Shown one piece after another: positions 7,276 to 14,951 of a stretch of 14,951 nucleotides of DNA. The notes beneath the pieces are model-generated. The model did not search any database. It was not told where the DNA came from and saw nothing but the letters and a program-made list of their open reading frames with translations. This DNA is from Dysgonamonadaceae bacterium (GTDB lineage Bacteria; Bacteroidota; Bacteroidia; Bacteroidales; Azobacteroidaceae), in assembly GCA_031287395.1 (NCBI GenBank), contig JAITTA010000021.1, positions 1 through 14,951 on the forward strand, written 5' to 3'. The position numbers and the translations under genes were made by a program. Each line of letters begins with the position of its first letter. Positions within the stretch are counted from its first letter, which is position 1.

Positions 7276-7977
7276 TCATAAAGAAAACAAGAATTGTTCT
7301 GCTTTCACAATATCGGCAGCATGATCCACATCCAGTATTTTACCAAACGGATATGCCTTGAGCTTCAAACCCCTATGTATTAGTTCCCGTTGATAATTAC
7401 GCATTCTTTCGATCCCATGTTCCAAACAATAATTCAAAACCGGCAAAGCGCTTCCCGACAAACAATAGATACCTCCGGAAATGTATTTTTCAGAACCATC
7501 CGATGTATCTGTAAAACCTGTTATTTCCATTTTGTCGTCTACGGCCACATACAATGGCTTCTCATCATCCACAAATTCCGTTACAGCCATCATCCCGTCA
7601 TAGGCTTTATCGGCCATGACCGACTGTATAAATCCGGAAAACTCCTCTTCTCTGAAAATCGTATCAACTGTAGTGAGGCAAAACTTACCATTTGCCAAAA
7701 AACGGCTGATCTCAAAAAAGCTATGCATAGAACTCGGAGTCGATTTTATAACCAGATTCAAAGGAACATTCAGTTTTTTCCTTTGAAGATATTCCTGAAC
7801 CGGTTTCATCTCCTCATTAACAATTATACTGACAGATTCGGCGCCATTTCTAAGAAAAATATCAATCAACCTATCGATAAGAGGTTTTCCATTCAATGAA
7901 ATCAATGGCTTTGGTTGATCAATCCCCTCTTTCACAAGTCTGGAACCTTCTCCTGCTGCTATAATTGCGTAATTCAT
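7276..7977 (-). CDS. Nucleotidyltransferase (NTP_transferase family)
   Basis: 233 residues. The N-terminal signature AIIAAGEGSRL (4-14) and QPKPLISLNGKPLI (21-34, with catalytic K23) define the GT-A-like pyrophosphorylase fold that makes NDP-sugars or CDP-alcohols from an NTP and a phosphorylated substrate. The first metal-binding aspartate is D105 in LTTVDTIF, and the second is in ILDVDHAADIV (D216/D218). The SGGIYCLSG segment at 167-175 is also typical. There is no C-terminal left-handed helix domain, so it is not a GlmU-like bifunctional enzyme. The first gene of the - strand operon, it would plausibly supply the activated donor for the CDP-alcohol phosphotransferase two genes downstream, which would favour CTP as its nucleotide. 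That link is inference. Confidence 0.85.
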   Translation of the reverse strand: MNYAIIAAGEGSRLVKEGIDQPKPLISLNGKPLIDRLIDIFLRNGAESVSIIVNEEMKPVQEYLQRKKLNVPLNLVIKSTPSSMHSFFEISRFLANGKFCLTTVDTIFREEEFSGFIQSVMADKAYDGMMAVTEFVDDEKPLYVAVDDKMEITGFTDTSDGSEKYISGGIYCLSGSALPVLNYCLEHGIERMRNYQRELIHRGLKLKAYPFGKILDVDHAADIVKAEQFLFSL

Positions 7978-8003
7978 CTATTATTTTTTGTAGAACAAGT
8001 ATG

Positions 8004-8035
8004 CAAAATTGCAAAGAAAGTTTAAGTATTACAAA
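8004..8035 (-). promoter_or_regulatory. Putative promoter of the three-gene - strand operon
   Basis: Read on the - strand, TTTG (8035-8032), a 20-nt spacer, and CAATTTTG (8011-8004) fit the Bacteroidetes pattern with one deviation (C for T at the first -7 base). It lies 26 nt upstream of the nucleotidyltransferase ATG. The 122-nt gap it occupies also serves uvrB in the other direction. Confidence 0.45.
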
Positions 8036-8062
8036 TTTTTTAAGAAATAAATTGTTTTTGGT

Positions 8063-8070
8063 TAAATTTG
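8063..8070 (+). promoter_or_regulatory. Putative uvrB -7 promoter element
   Basis: TAAATTTG matches TAnnTTTG and lies 29 nt before the uvrB ATG. The -33 partner is weak (TTTA at 8039-8042 at a 20-nt spacing). No SOS-type operator was recognised. Confidence 0.45.
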
Positions 8071-8099
8071 TGGCTTATTTTACAAAAAATATTCAAGAC

Positions 8100-10115
8100 A
8101 TGGATCTTAAACTTATTTCTGATTTCAAACCTACCGGAGACCAACCGGAAGCTATTTCAGAGATCGTTTCCGGAATAAAGCAGGGAACTCCATACCAGAC
8201 ATTGCTCGGAGTAACCGGTTCAGGAAAAACATACACCATAGCAAATGTCATTGAAGCGGTAAAAAAACCGACTCTGGTATTGAGTCACAATAAAACCCTT
8301 GCTGCACAACTCTATTCCGAATTCAAAAGTTTTTTCCCTCATAATGCAGTCGAATATTTCGTTTCGTACTACGATTACTATCAACCGGAGGCCTATATTC
8401 CCAGTACGAATCTTTATATAGAAAAGGATTTAGCAATCAACGACGAAATCGAACGATTGAGGTTATCGACGATTTCCGCTCTCCTCTCAGGAAGAAGAGA
8501 TATCATTATAGTATCTTCCGTTTCATGCATTTATGGCATAGGGAACCCGGAAGATTTCAAGGAAAATATGATTTCAATCAAAAGGGGACAGGTTTTTTCC
8601 AGGAATGCATTTCTACGAAAACTCGTGGACAGTCTGTATTCCAGAAATCAGGTGGAATTCGGCCGCGGAAATTTCAGGGTTAAAGGAGATACCGTAGATG
8701 TCTATCTGGCCTATCTCGACCATGCAATCCGCATCCTTTTCTGGGGAGATGAAATAGAAGATATCTACAGCTTCGACCCCTTGACAAGCGTTACAATCAG
8801 TCCTTATGACGAATACCATATCTATCCTGCCAATTTATTTGTTACCACCCGCGAACGAATAAATCAAGCCATCGGAGAAATCGAAATAGATTTAGGAAAA
8901 CACTTGAAATTTTTCAACTCCCAGGGAAAAATCGTTGAGGCCAAACGTTTATACGAAAGGGTGACTTACGACCTCGAAATGATACGGGAACTCGGTTATT
9001 GTTCGGGAATAGAAAATTATTCACGATATTTTGACGGTCGCCAGGCAGGTAGCCGGCCTTTCTGCCTGTTAGACTATTTCCCGAAAGATTTTCTGACAGT
9101 CATTGATGAAAGCCATGTCACAATACCTCAGATACGCTCCATGTTCGGAGGAGATCACTCCCGAAAAGAAAATCTGGTTGAATATGGCTTCCGACTTCCG
9201 GCGGCAATCGATAACCGGCCTCTCACTTTCGAAGAATTCGAGTCGTTAACTCCTCAAACCATCTATGTAAGTGCTACTCCTACGGAATTCGAACTGGGAA
9301 GGAGTGAAGGAATCATTGTCGAACAGGTTGTCAGGCCAACAGGTCTGCTGGATCCTCCGATAGAAGTGAGGCCCAGCCAGAATCAAATCGACGACTTAAT
9401 GGAAGAAATCCGGATACGTACGGAACATGGAGAACGGACTCTCGTGACGACCCTCACCAAACGAATGGCAGAAGAACTGACCGGATATCTCACAAGAATG
9501 GGATTAAACTGCGCATATATCCATTCTGATGTGGAAACTCTCGACAGAATTGAAATTATGGAAAAACTGAGAGAAGGCGAATTCGACGTCCTGGTTGGAG
9601 TCAACTTGCTTCGTGAAGGGCTCGATCTTCCCGAAGTATCACTGGTTGCAATCCTCGATGCGGATAAAGAAGGTTTTCTCCGCTCCCATCGGTCCCTTAC
9701 ACAGACAGCAGGACGTGCCGCACGGAATATCAACGGCAAAGTCATCTTCTACGCCGATAAAATCACAGATAGTATGCAAAAAACCATTGATGAAACAGAA
9801 AGGAGGAGGGAAAAACAACTGGTTTACAATGCCCTGAATAATATTACGCCTCAACAAATACGTAAAATGACCAAATCCACTTTGATTAAAAATCAACCGG
9901 TTAACGAAATAAAAGCATATATTGATCCTGTAAAACTGAACATTACAGCAGATCCGGTTGTTCAATACATGAGTAAGAACCAGTTGCAAAAAACAATTGA
10001 AAAGACAAAAAAAGCAATGATGGACGCAGCAAAAAAACTAGAGTTTCTTGAAGCCGCACAATATAGAGATGAATTAATTAAACTGGAAGAACTATTAAAA
10101 AATCATGAAAAGTGA
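8100..10115 (+). CDS. uvrB: Excinuclease ABC subunit B
   Basis: Damage-verifying helicase-like subunit of nucleotide excision repair; it is loaded by UvrA and recruits UvrC. It has 671 residues, the normal size. Visible parts: Walker A GVTGSGKT (37-44), the damage-probing beta-hairpin region YYDYYQPEAYIP (90-101), the DESH box (336-339), SATP (391-394), the linker VRPTGLLDPP, helicase motifs GVNLLREGLDLPE (500-512) and QTAGRAARN (535-543), and a C-terminal UVR coiled-coil segment (about 626-667) that binds UvrC. An in-frame start at 7965 would add 45 non-conserved residues, overlap the divergent gene and swallow the promoter, so the ATG at 8100 is chosen. It overlaps fhs by 11 nt. Confidence 0.97.
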   Translation: MDLKLISDFKPTGDQPEAISEIVSGIKQGTPYQTLLGVTGSGKTYTIANVIEAVKKPTLVLSHNKTLAAQLYSEFKSFFPHNAVEYFVSYYDYYQPEAYIPSTNLYIEKDLAINDEIERLRLSTISALLSGRRDIIIVSSVSCIYGIGNPEDFKENMISIKRGQVFSRNAFLRKLVDSLYSRNQVEFGRGNFRVKGDTVDVYLAYLDHAIRILFWGDEIEDIYSFDPLTSVTISPYDEYHIYPANLFVTTRERINQAIGEIEIDLGKHLKFFNSQGKIVEAKRLYERVTYDLEMIRELGYCSGIENYSRYFDGRQAGSRPFCLLDYFPKDFLTVIDESHVTIPQIRSMFGGDHSRKENLVEYGFRLPAAIDNRPLTFEEFESLTPQTIYVSATPTEFELGRSEGIIVEQVVRPTGLLDPPIEVRPSQNQIDDLMEEIRIRTEHGERTLVTTLTKRMAEELTGYLTRMGLNCAYIHSDVETLDRIEIMEKLREGEFDVLVGVNLLREGLDLPEVSLVAILDADKEGFLRSHRSLTQTAGRAARNINGKVIFYADKITDSMQKTIDETERRREKQLVYNALNNITPQQIRKMTKSTLIKNQPVNEIKAYIDPVKLNITADPVVQYMSKNQLQKTIEKTKKAMMDAAKKLEFLEAAQYRDELIKLEELLKNHEK

Positions 10116-11775
10116 CATTGAAATTGCCAGGAGCATAGAACTGAAGAAAATCAAAAAAATAGCCGAAAGTATCGATATTCCGGTCGAAGGAGTAATGAAT
10201 TACGGCAAATACATTGCTAAAATTCCGGAAGAATTGGTTGACGAACAGAAAGTGGAACAGAGCAATCTGATTCTGGTTACTGCCATCACTCCTACCAAAG
10301 CAGGTATCGGTAAAACCACCGTATCAATCGGCCTGGCTCTTGGATTGAATAAAATCGGTAAAAAAGCAATCGTTGCCTTGAGGGAACCATCTTTAGGCCC
10401 CTGTTTCGGCATGAAAGGAGGGGCTGCCGGCGGTGGGTATGCACAAGTACTTCCAATGGAAAATATCAACCTGCATTTTACCGGGGATTTTCACGCCGTT
10501 ACATCTGCCCACAACATGATAACAGCCCTTTTGGACAACTATTTATATCAAAACCAAGGGGTTTGTGGCATAGGCCTGAAAGAAGTGCTATGGAAACGGG
10601 TATTGGATGTCAACGACCGGGGATTGCGCAGAATCGTTACCGGATTAGGAGCTTCCACAAACGGAATCACGACAGAAACCGGATTCGATATTACTTCCGC
10701 ATCGGAAATCATGGCGATTCTTTGTTTATCGAACGATATCAACGACTTGAAACGCCGTATCGGAGAAATTTTACTGGGATTCGACTTTGACAACAAACCT
10801 CTGAAAGTCAAAAATTTAGGAATTGAAGGTGCCATTACGGTATTACTGAAGGATGCCATTCATCCGAACCTGGTACAAACAACCGAAAATACAGCGGCTT
10901 TTATTCACGGAGGACCATTTGCAAATATCGCTCATGGCTGCAATTCAATCCTGGCGACCAAAATGGCCATGACTTTTGCCGATTATGTGGTTACTGAAGC
11001 CGGATTTGCTGCAGACCTGGGTGCAGAAAAGTTTTATAATATCAAATGCCGGAAAGCAGGGCTTCATCCGAAGTTAACGGTTATCGTAGCCACCGCTCAG
11101 GGATTGAAAATGCATGGAGGAGTTGCTATCGAAGACATCAGGAAACCAAACGTAGAAGGATTGGTTAAAGGTTTTGCCAATCTGGATAAACACATTGAAA
11201 ACCTGAAAAAATTCGGACAAAAAGTAGTCGTTGCATTTAACCGGTTTGCAGAAGATATAAACGAAGAAATCGATCTTTTAGAAGAACATTGCATGGAAAC
11301 CGGCGTCGGATTTGCAGTAAACAATGCATTTACACAGGGAGGAGAAGGTGCCGTAGAGCTTGCCCGGTTAGTCTCGGAAACAATTGCAAATAGTCCTTCG
11401 GAAAAACTGAAATTCACATATGAAGATAGTGATCCGATCCGTACAAAAGTAGAAAAAATAGCATTGAACATTTATGGTGCTGATAGCGTCGTTTTTAACG
11501 AACGTTCCGAAAAAATCCTGAGATTAGCTCAAAATATGAATATAGAACACTTTCCCGTCTGCATCGCCAAAACACAATATTCCTTCTCTGCCGACCCGAA
11601 AGCATATGGGGTAGCCAAGGGGTTCAAATTAAAAATCAATGACATTGTAATTAATAATGGGGCTGAATTTATTGTGGCCATCGCCGGAGAAATCATGCGT
11701 ATGCCCGGATTACCAAAAAATCCGCAGGCTATGAATATCAATATTATAAACGGTTTTATAGAAGGACTGAGTTAA
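10105..11775 (+). CDS. fhs: Formate-tetrahydrofolate ligase (10-formyl-THF synthetase)
   Basis: Catalyses ATP + formate + THF to 10-formyl-THF + ADP + Pi, feeding purine synthesis and initiator-tRNA formylation from formate, which suits an anaerobe. It has 556 residues, as usual. The ATP-binding loop is TPTKAGIGKTT (62-72), with Ile68 where many homologues have Glu (AGEGKTT). REPSLGPCFGMKGGAAGGG (93-111) follows, then HFTGDFHAVTSAHN, the folate/formate-site region, and GHGG-like HGGPFANIAHGCNS in the middle. The ATG lies inside the last codons of uvrB (11-nt overlap), indicating co-transcription and probable translational coupling, although the two functions are unrelated. No clear terminator is visible in the 43 nt between its stop and the opposing tRNA gene. 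Confidence 0.97.
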   Translation: MKSDIEIARSIELKKIKKIAESIDIPVEGVMNYGKYIAKIPEELVDEQKVEQSNLILVTAITPTKAGIGKTTVSIGLALGLNKIGKKAIVALREPSLGPCFGMKGGAAGGGYAQVLPMENINLHFTGDFHAVTSAHNMITALLDNYLYQNQGVCGIGLKEVLWKRVLDVNDRGLRRIVTGLGASTNGITTETGFDITSASEIMAILCLSNDINDLKRRIGEILLGFDFDNKPLKVKNLGIEGAITVLLKDAIHPNLVQTTENTAAFIHGGPFANIAHGCNSILATKMAMTFADYVVTEAGFAADLGAEKFYNIKCRKAGLHPKLTVIVATAQGLKMHGGVAIEDIRKPNVEGLVKGFANLDKHIENLKKFGQKVVVAFNRFAEDINEEIDLLEEHCMETGVGFAVNNAFTQGGEGAVELARLVSETIANSPSEKLKFTYEDSDPIRTKVEKIALNIYGADSVVFNERSEKILRLAQNMNIEHFPVCIAKTQYSFSADPKAYGVAKGFKLKINDIVINNGAEFIVAIAGEIMRMPGLPKNPQAMNINIINGFIEGLS

Positions 11776-11818
11776 GTAAGATTCTACAAGCGGTTATTAA
11801 ATTTCTTTTTATTTTCTG

Positions 11819-11892
11819 TGATCCGGGCGGGATTCGAACCCACGACCCACAGCTTAGAAGGCTGTTGCTCTATCCAGCTGAGCTACCGGACC
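11819..11892 (-). tRNA. tRNA-Arg (anticodon UCU)
   Basis: A full cloverleaf can be folded on the - strand. The acceptor arm GGTCCGG pairs with CCGGATC (one G-U), the D stem is GCTC/GAGC, and the anticodon stem ACAGC/GCTGT encloses the loop CTTCTAA. The variable loop is GGGTC, and the T arm GTGGG/CCCGC holds TTCGAAT. The anticodon TCT reads AGA (and possibly AGG) arginine codons. The discriminator base is A. CCA is not encoded (the sequence continues CAG), so it must be added by nucleotidyltransferase. It is convergent with fhs. Confidence 0.96.
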
Positions 11893-11910
11893 ATCCTTAT
11901 TTTGCGACTG

Positions 11911-11942
11911 CAAAGATAAGATATTTAACCCAAACACACAAA
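11911..11942 (-). promoter_or_regulatory. Putative tRNA-Arg promoter
   Basis: Read on the - strand, TTTG (11942-11939), a 20-nt spacer, and TATCTTTG (11918-11911) are an excellent match to the Bacteroidetes TTTG/TAnnTTTG promoter. It ends 18 nt before the mature tRNA 5' end. It lies between the terminator of the large upstream gene and the tRNA, giving the tRNA its own transcription unit. Confidence 0.7.
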
Positions 11943-11948
11943 TAAATT

Positions 11949-12015
11949 AATTGAGAATTGAAAATGAAATTCAAAGAGAAATTTACTGAATTTTCAATTC
12001 TCAATTCTCAATTAA
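11949..12015. repeat. Unit-built intergenic palindrome
   Basis: A perfect 17-bp inverted repeat has arms at 11949-11965 and 11990-12006 around a 24-nt loop. The right arm is made of tandem CAATTCT units that continue to 12010, so an alternative outer pairing uses CTCAATTAA (12007-12015) with TTAATTGAG. It lies directly downstream of the large - strand gene's terminator and upstream of the tRNA promoter. Confidence 0.75.
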
Positions 12016-12039
12016 AAAAGGGCGCCTCTCAGCGCCCTT
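12014..12039 (-). terminator. Rho-independent terminator of the large surface-protein gene
   Basis: On the - strand, an 8-bp perfect GC-rich stem AAGGGCGC/GCGCCCTT (12039-12032 with 12025-12018) with a 6-nt loop is followed by six T residues (12019-12014). It lies 26 nt after the stop codon at 12066. This is a textbook intrinsic terminator for that gene. Confidence 0.9.
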
Positions 12040-12065
12040 CTTTGATTGTATGCGGTTTTTGTCAA

Positions 12066-14951
12066 TTACTTAACAACCACTTTTGTAGCTTTACCGGCGT
12101 TCTTAACGATTACCACACCACGAGGAGCTGTAATTGTTTGTTCGCCACCTGTAGCAACTACAGTCTTGAATTGACGGCCGTCGATAGTGTAAAGTTCGAT
12201 AACACCTTCAGCGTTAACTACCTTAACAGCACCTTCTACACCGTAAACAACAACTGCATTACCGGAAACATCAGGATTACCAGTGAAATTACCATTATTT
12301 ACCTTACCAATTTCAAAGGTCATCGCTTTATCCTGAGCATCTTTCTTGCTTGAAGAAGTAGTCGGAATAAATACCAGACGGTTATTGTATTGACCCAGGT
12401 ATTTGTATTCTCCTGTTGGAACCTGAGCTACAATCCAGAATGGGAATCCATGTCCTGCTCCTAATTCAACAGCTCTCTTCTTGTTGATTTGCAAACCGAA
12501 TCTTTGTTTGAAACCGGTTGAAGGATTATTGTCATTAGACTGTTGATTTGCGAAGTAAGCATAAGTATAACCACCATACTTATAACTATCGGTGGCACCA
12601 GCCAACGGAATATAAGTCAGGTATTTACCAGTTTGATCCTGGATAGTATAGAACCAAACATGAGTCTTTGAATACTTATTCACAATGGTATCCAGTACCA
12701 TAGAAAATTTAAGCTTACCATCATTAATGTCCGGTTTAACATCGGAAGAGAATGACAACAATCCGTAGTTAACAGGAGATTCGCCACTTGGTTCAACAAC
12801 ATCATCACTGGTTCTGCTGGCGTCTTTCAACCAACCTTCTTTATTAGCATCGCCAATCCATTCTTCATCAGTATCTGCGTTAGGACCGAAGAAGAATACG
12901 TCAGCTTCTGATGCATCTCTGACAGCTTTTGTCATAGTTGTATTCTTATCTACAGCCAGCCAGAAAACGATATTGTGTTGAGGCATCGTACGAATTGCAA
13001 CATTAATATCAGTGTAAGGATTACCATTGAGATTAACGGTTGTTGAATCCTTACCGTCTGCATCACGCATGAATGGGAAGCAGAATTTAACAGCTTGCAT
13101 CGTATCTGCAGGATAGTCTCCGAAGTTAGTTACAACCCTTGATTCGTCTGCAGTCAACTTTCTGAATCGAACCACCGGAAGTTTAGTTACCGGATGTTCA
13201 ACCATTTCCAGGTAATATTCCGTTTCCATCTTATCCTGACCTACAACAACATGAATGATGTTATAGTAAGGAATACAATGGTGCTCGGCATCACATACTG
13301 TATTTGATTCACGGATGCGCAGGAATTGAACTTTATCTTTAGGATCACCGTCAACTCCAACCTGGCCATAGAAAGCAGCAGCTTCATCACCAGGAGCATA
13401 ACCGGAACCATCTGCTTTACCCTTACTGTAAATGTAACGGTCTGTGCGGATAGATTCGAGGATACCCCAATCGAGCAACAAGTCTTCATCAGCAAACTTC
13501 TTGAATGCAGTGATACATGCATCGCCCGGAGTTTCGGACATACGAGTCAGAGTCAGAGTCATCAAACTATCGCGAGACGGTTCATACTGAGGAATCGCAT
13601 TGAATGTTATTATTTTTTGACCATATTCGTTGGTAGCTTCTTTCAAAGGAACCAGGTAATAGTTCTTAGTCAATTGATTTCTTGAAGGAATTTTTTCTCC
13701 TTCAGCATCCCACTGGCTACTTTCAGGAGTGAAAGTAAACAGATTGTTGGTATTTGCAACCTTACAAATGCTCCAATGCATGGAAGGCTCATAATAACTC
13801 TTCGCAGAAGAAGTAGTGCCTACCTTATAAGAATATACATAACTTCCGCTAACAGCCGTACTTGGAAGGAAAGCTTGTCTTTGAATAAAGCTATGTTTGT
13901 CTCCATTGGTTTGCGTACAGAAATAGTCATCCACATAATAAGGATCACGCAGGAATGTGTATTCTGTTGGAGTTACTCCCTGAGGATTATTTTCAGAAGA
14001 AGGCATAACAATCATATAATTGTTCCGCTGGCTATTATAAGCTTCGCTGATTCTGAACTCATCGGTTACAGTTCCGTTACCAATCTTCACGTTAGGCAAA
14101 ATCTGGGTTTGTTTTTGAGGAACAGTATAGTTAACTTCCCAAGAAGCAGCCGGAATCAGAATGAAGTTTCCAAATGGAGATTGCTCAGACTTACATCCGT
14201 AGATAGCAAACATCTGCAATGGACGATAGTCGGCAACTTCACCTACGGTGCTACTGTTTTGAGAAGTAGAATTAAATTTCTTCTTCCAAAGAAGTTTAAC
14301 ACCACTCACTCCATTCAAAGTAGTGACCATCGATTGGTTATAAATTGAAGAAGTATCAACCGTCAAATACAAAGTAGTATCCTTTGAATTCTGAATATAA
14401 TACAATTCTACATCTTTTGTATTTTCATACACGCGATATCTACCGAATGCTGCGGTTTGAGTTGCAGTTTCAGTAATAACACCGTTAGCATTTCTTATTT
14501 TCTTCATTGATTTCAGATAACCATAACCACCATTATCAGGATTGTTAGTCGGTCCCCAAGTTGCATCCCAAGCTTTCAAAGTATCAGCCAAAGTAATATA
14601 CAGATTCAATGCCGAAGGATTGTTATCTGCATAGCCGTCGGATTTCGTACCGATGAAGTCACTGGTAGGATTGGTAGGATCCATCATATTGGCCTTAACA
14701 GTCGGGTTCGCATAAATTTGCTGATCGATCAAATACTTGGAATTGTAGTAGTCACGAGGACAATCCGACATATCCGGACCACGGAAATGGAAACGGGTTG
14801 CAGCCTGAATTCCGGAAGTTTTATCATGTCCGTCATTCCATGTTGACAACAACAGGTCGGAACCTGTAGCCACGATAGCATACTTAGTTCTTGCAACATG
14901 TTCTGCCTGCAGGTGAGTGATATAATCCAACAAATCCGATTCGGTCCAAAC
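12066..14951 (-). CDS. Large secreted or surface protein with T9SS-like C-terminal domain (5' end outside window)
   Basis: The frame is open from the right edge of the window (the first in-frame start-like codon, at 14933, is only a TTG), so the N-terminus and any signal peptide lie outside; 961 residues are visible. The body is rich in Y, T, N, S, D and aromatic beta-strand patterns. Segments such as YYIQNSKDTTLYLTV and FYTIQDQTGKYLTYI recall beta-trefoil or lectin-like repeats, but I cannot prove that fold. The last roughly 70 residues (about 12069-12280) have the pattern GAVKVVNAEGVIELYTIDGR, then QTITAPRGVVIVK and a terminal KVVVK. This is the beta-sandwich C-terminal domain style of Bacteroidetes type IX secretion cargo or the related DUF6383-type domain. 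Likely an exported surface or secreted protein. It ends at a strong terminator. No enzymatic motif was recognised. Confidence 0.75.
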   Translation of the reverse strand, partial: VWTESDLLDYITHLQAEHVARTKYAIVATGSDLLLSTWNDGHDKTSGIQAATRFHFRGPDMSDCPRDYYNSKYLIDQQIYANPTVKANMMDPTNPTSDFIGTKSDGYADNNPSALNLYITLADTLKAWDATWGPTNNPDNGGYGYLKSMKKIRNANGVITETATQTAAFGRYRVYENTKDVELYYIQNSKDTTLYLTVDTSSIYNQSMVTTLNGVSGVKLLWKKKFNSTSQNSSTVGEVADYRPLQMFAIYGCKSEQSPFGNFILIPAASWEVNYTVPQKQTQILPNVKIGNGTVTDEFRISEAYNSQRNNYMIVMPSSENNPQGVTPTEYTFLRDPYYVDDYFCTQTNGDKHSFIQRQAFLPSTAVSGSYVYSYKVGTTSSAKSYYEPSMHWSICKVANTNNLFTFTPESSQWDAEGEKIPSRNQLTKNYYLVPLKEATNEYGQKIITFNAIPQYEPSRDSLMTLTLTRMSETPGDACITAFKKFADEDLLLDWGILESIRTDRYIYSKGKADGSGYAPGDEAAAFYGQVGVDGDPKDKVQFLRIRESNTVCDAEHHCIPYYNIIHVVVGQDKMETEYYLEMVEHPVTKLPVVRFRKLTADESRVVTNFGDYPADTMQAVKFCFPFMRDADGKDSTTVNLNGNPYTDINVAIRTMPQHNIVFWLAVDKNTTMTKAVRDASEADVFFFGPNADTDEEWIGDANKEGWLKDASRTSDDVVEPSGESPVNYGLLSFSSDVKPDINDGKLKFSMVLDTIVNKYSKTHVWFYTIQDQTGKYLTYIPLAGATDSYKYGGYTYAYFANQQSNDNNPSTGFKQRFGLQINKKRAVELGAGHGFPFWIVAQVPTGEYKYLGQYNNRLVFIPTTSSSKKDAQDKAMTFEIGKVNNGNFTGNPDVSGNAVVVYGVEGAVKVVNAEGVIELYTIDGRQFKTVVATGGEQTITAPRGVVIVKNAGKATKVVVK

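Noticed and set aside
7965..8099. 45-residue N-terminal extension of UvrB
   Set aside because: It is not part of the UvrB family, overlaps the divergent nucleotidyltransferase gene and contains the promoter element; the ATG at 8100 gives the usual length.
11958..12353. + strand ORF of 131 residues over the terminator and the 3' end of the large gene
   Set aside because: It is antisense to clear coding sequence and runs through the palindrome and terminator; no family resemblance.
1..14951. Mobile element, prophage, CRISPR array or defence system
   Set aside because: No transposase, integrase, terminal repeats, regularly spaced repeats or nuclease/toxin motifs were seen on either strand.

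Overview
The window looks like chromosomal DNA of a gut-type member of the Bacteroidales. Evidence for this: several upstream regions carry the Bacteroidetes promoter pattern (TTTG, about 20 nt, TAnnTTTG); Shine-Dalgarno sequences are weak or absent; the pyrB-pyrI-flavin reductase order and the protein sequences are Bacteroidetes-like; and the last gene encodes a very large secreted-type protein with a C-terminal domain resembling type IX secretion sorting domains. Odoribacteraceae (Odoribacter, Butyricimonas) is my best guess, from general resemblance only. I see no insertion sequence, phage gene, integrase or CRISPR array.

Left part (1-5401, + strand). The 3' end of an ABC-2 type export permease is followed by an AT-rich intergenic palindrome. 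Next comes a tight cluster: pyrB and pyrI (aspartate transcarbamoylase catalytic and regulatory chains), a flavin reductase-like protein overlapping pyrI by four bases, and an outer-membrane beta-barrel protein 7 nt further on. A 218-nt gap with a degenerate inverted repeat and a good promoter leads to glyA (serine hydroxymethyltransferase).

Centre (5464-7977, - strand). Three closely packed genes run convergently to glyA: a sugar-phosphate/polyol-phosphate nucleotidyltransferase, an ATP-grasp protein of unknown substrate, and a CDP-alcohol phosphotransferase-family membrane protein. They look like one operon that activates a headgroup as an NDP-alcohol, possibly modifies it by an ATP-dependent step, and transfers it to a lipid or other acceptor. 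The membrane enzyme has glycine where the family normally has its fourth motif aspartate. This is the least explained and most interesting part of the window.

Right part (7978-14951). A short divergent intergenic region carries promoter candidates in both directions. uvrB (excision repair) and fhs (formate-tetrahydrofolate ligase) follow on the + strand, overlapping by 11 nt. fhs and glyA both serve folate one-carbon metabolism. A tRNA-Arg(UCU) on the - strand has its own promoter. Then come a palindrome and a clear rho-independent terminator, which ends a large - strand gene that runs off the right edge of the window.

A recurring theme is that four intergenic spaces carry inverted repeats. 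At least two of these are built from short reiterated units, and the units differ from site to site.
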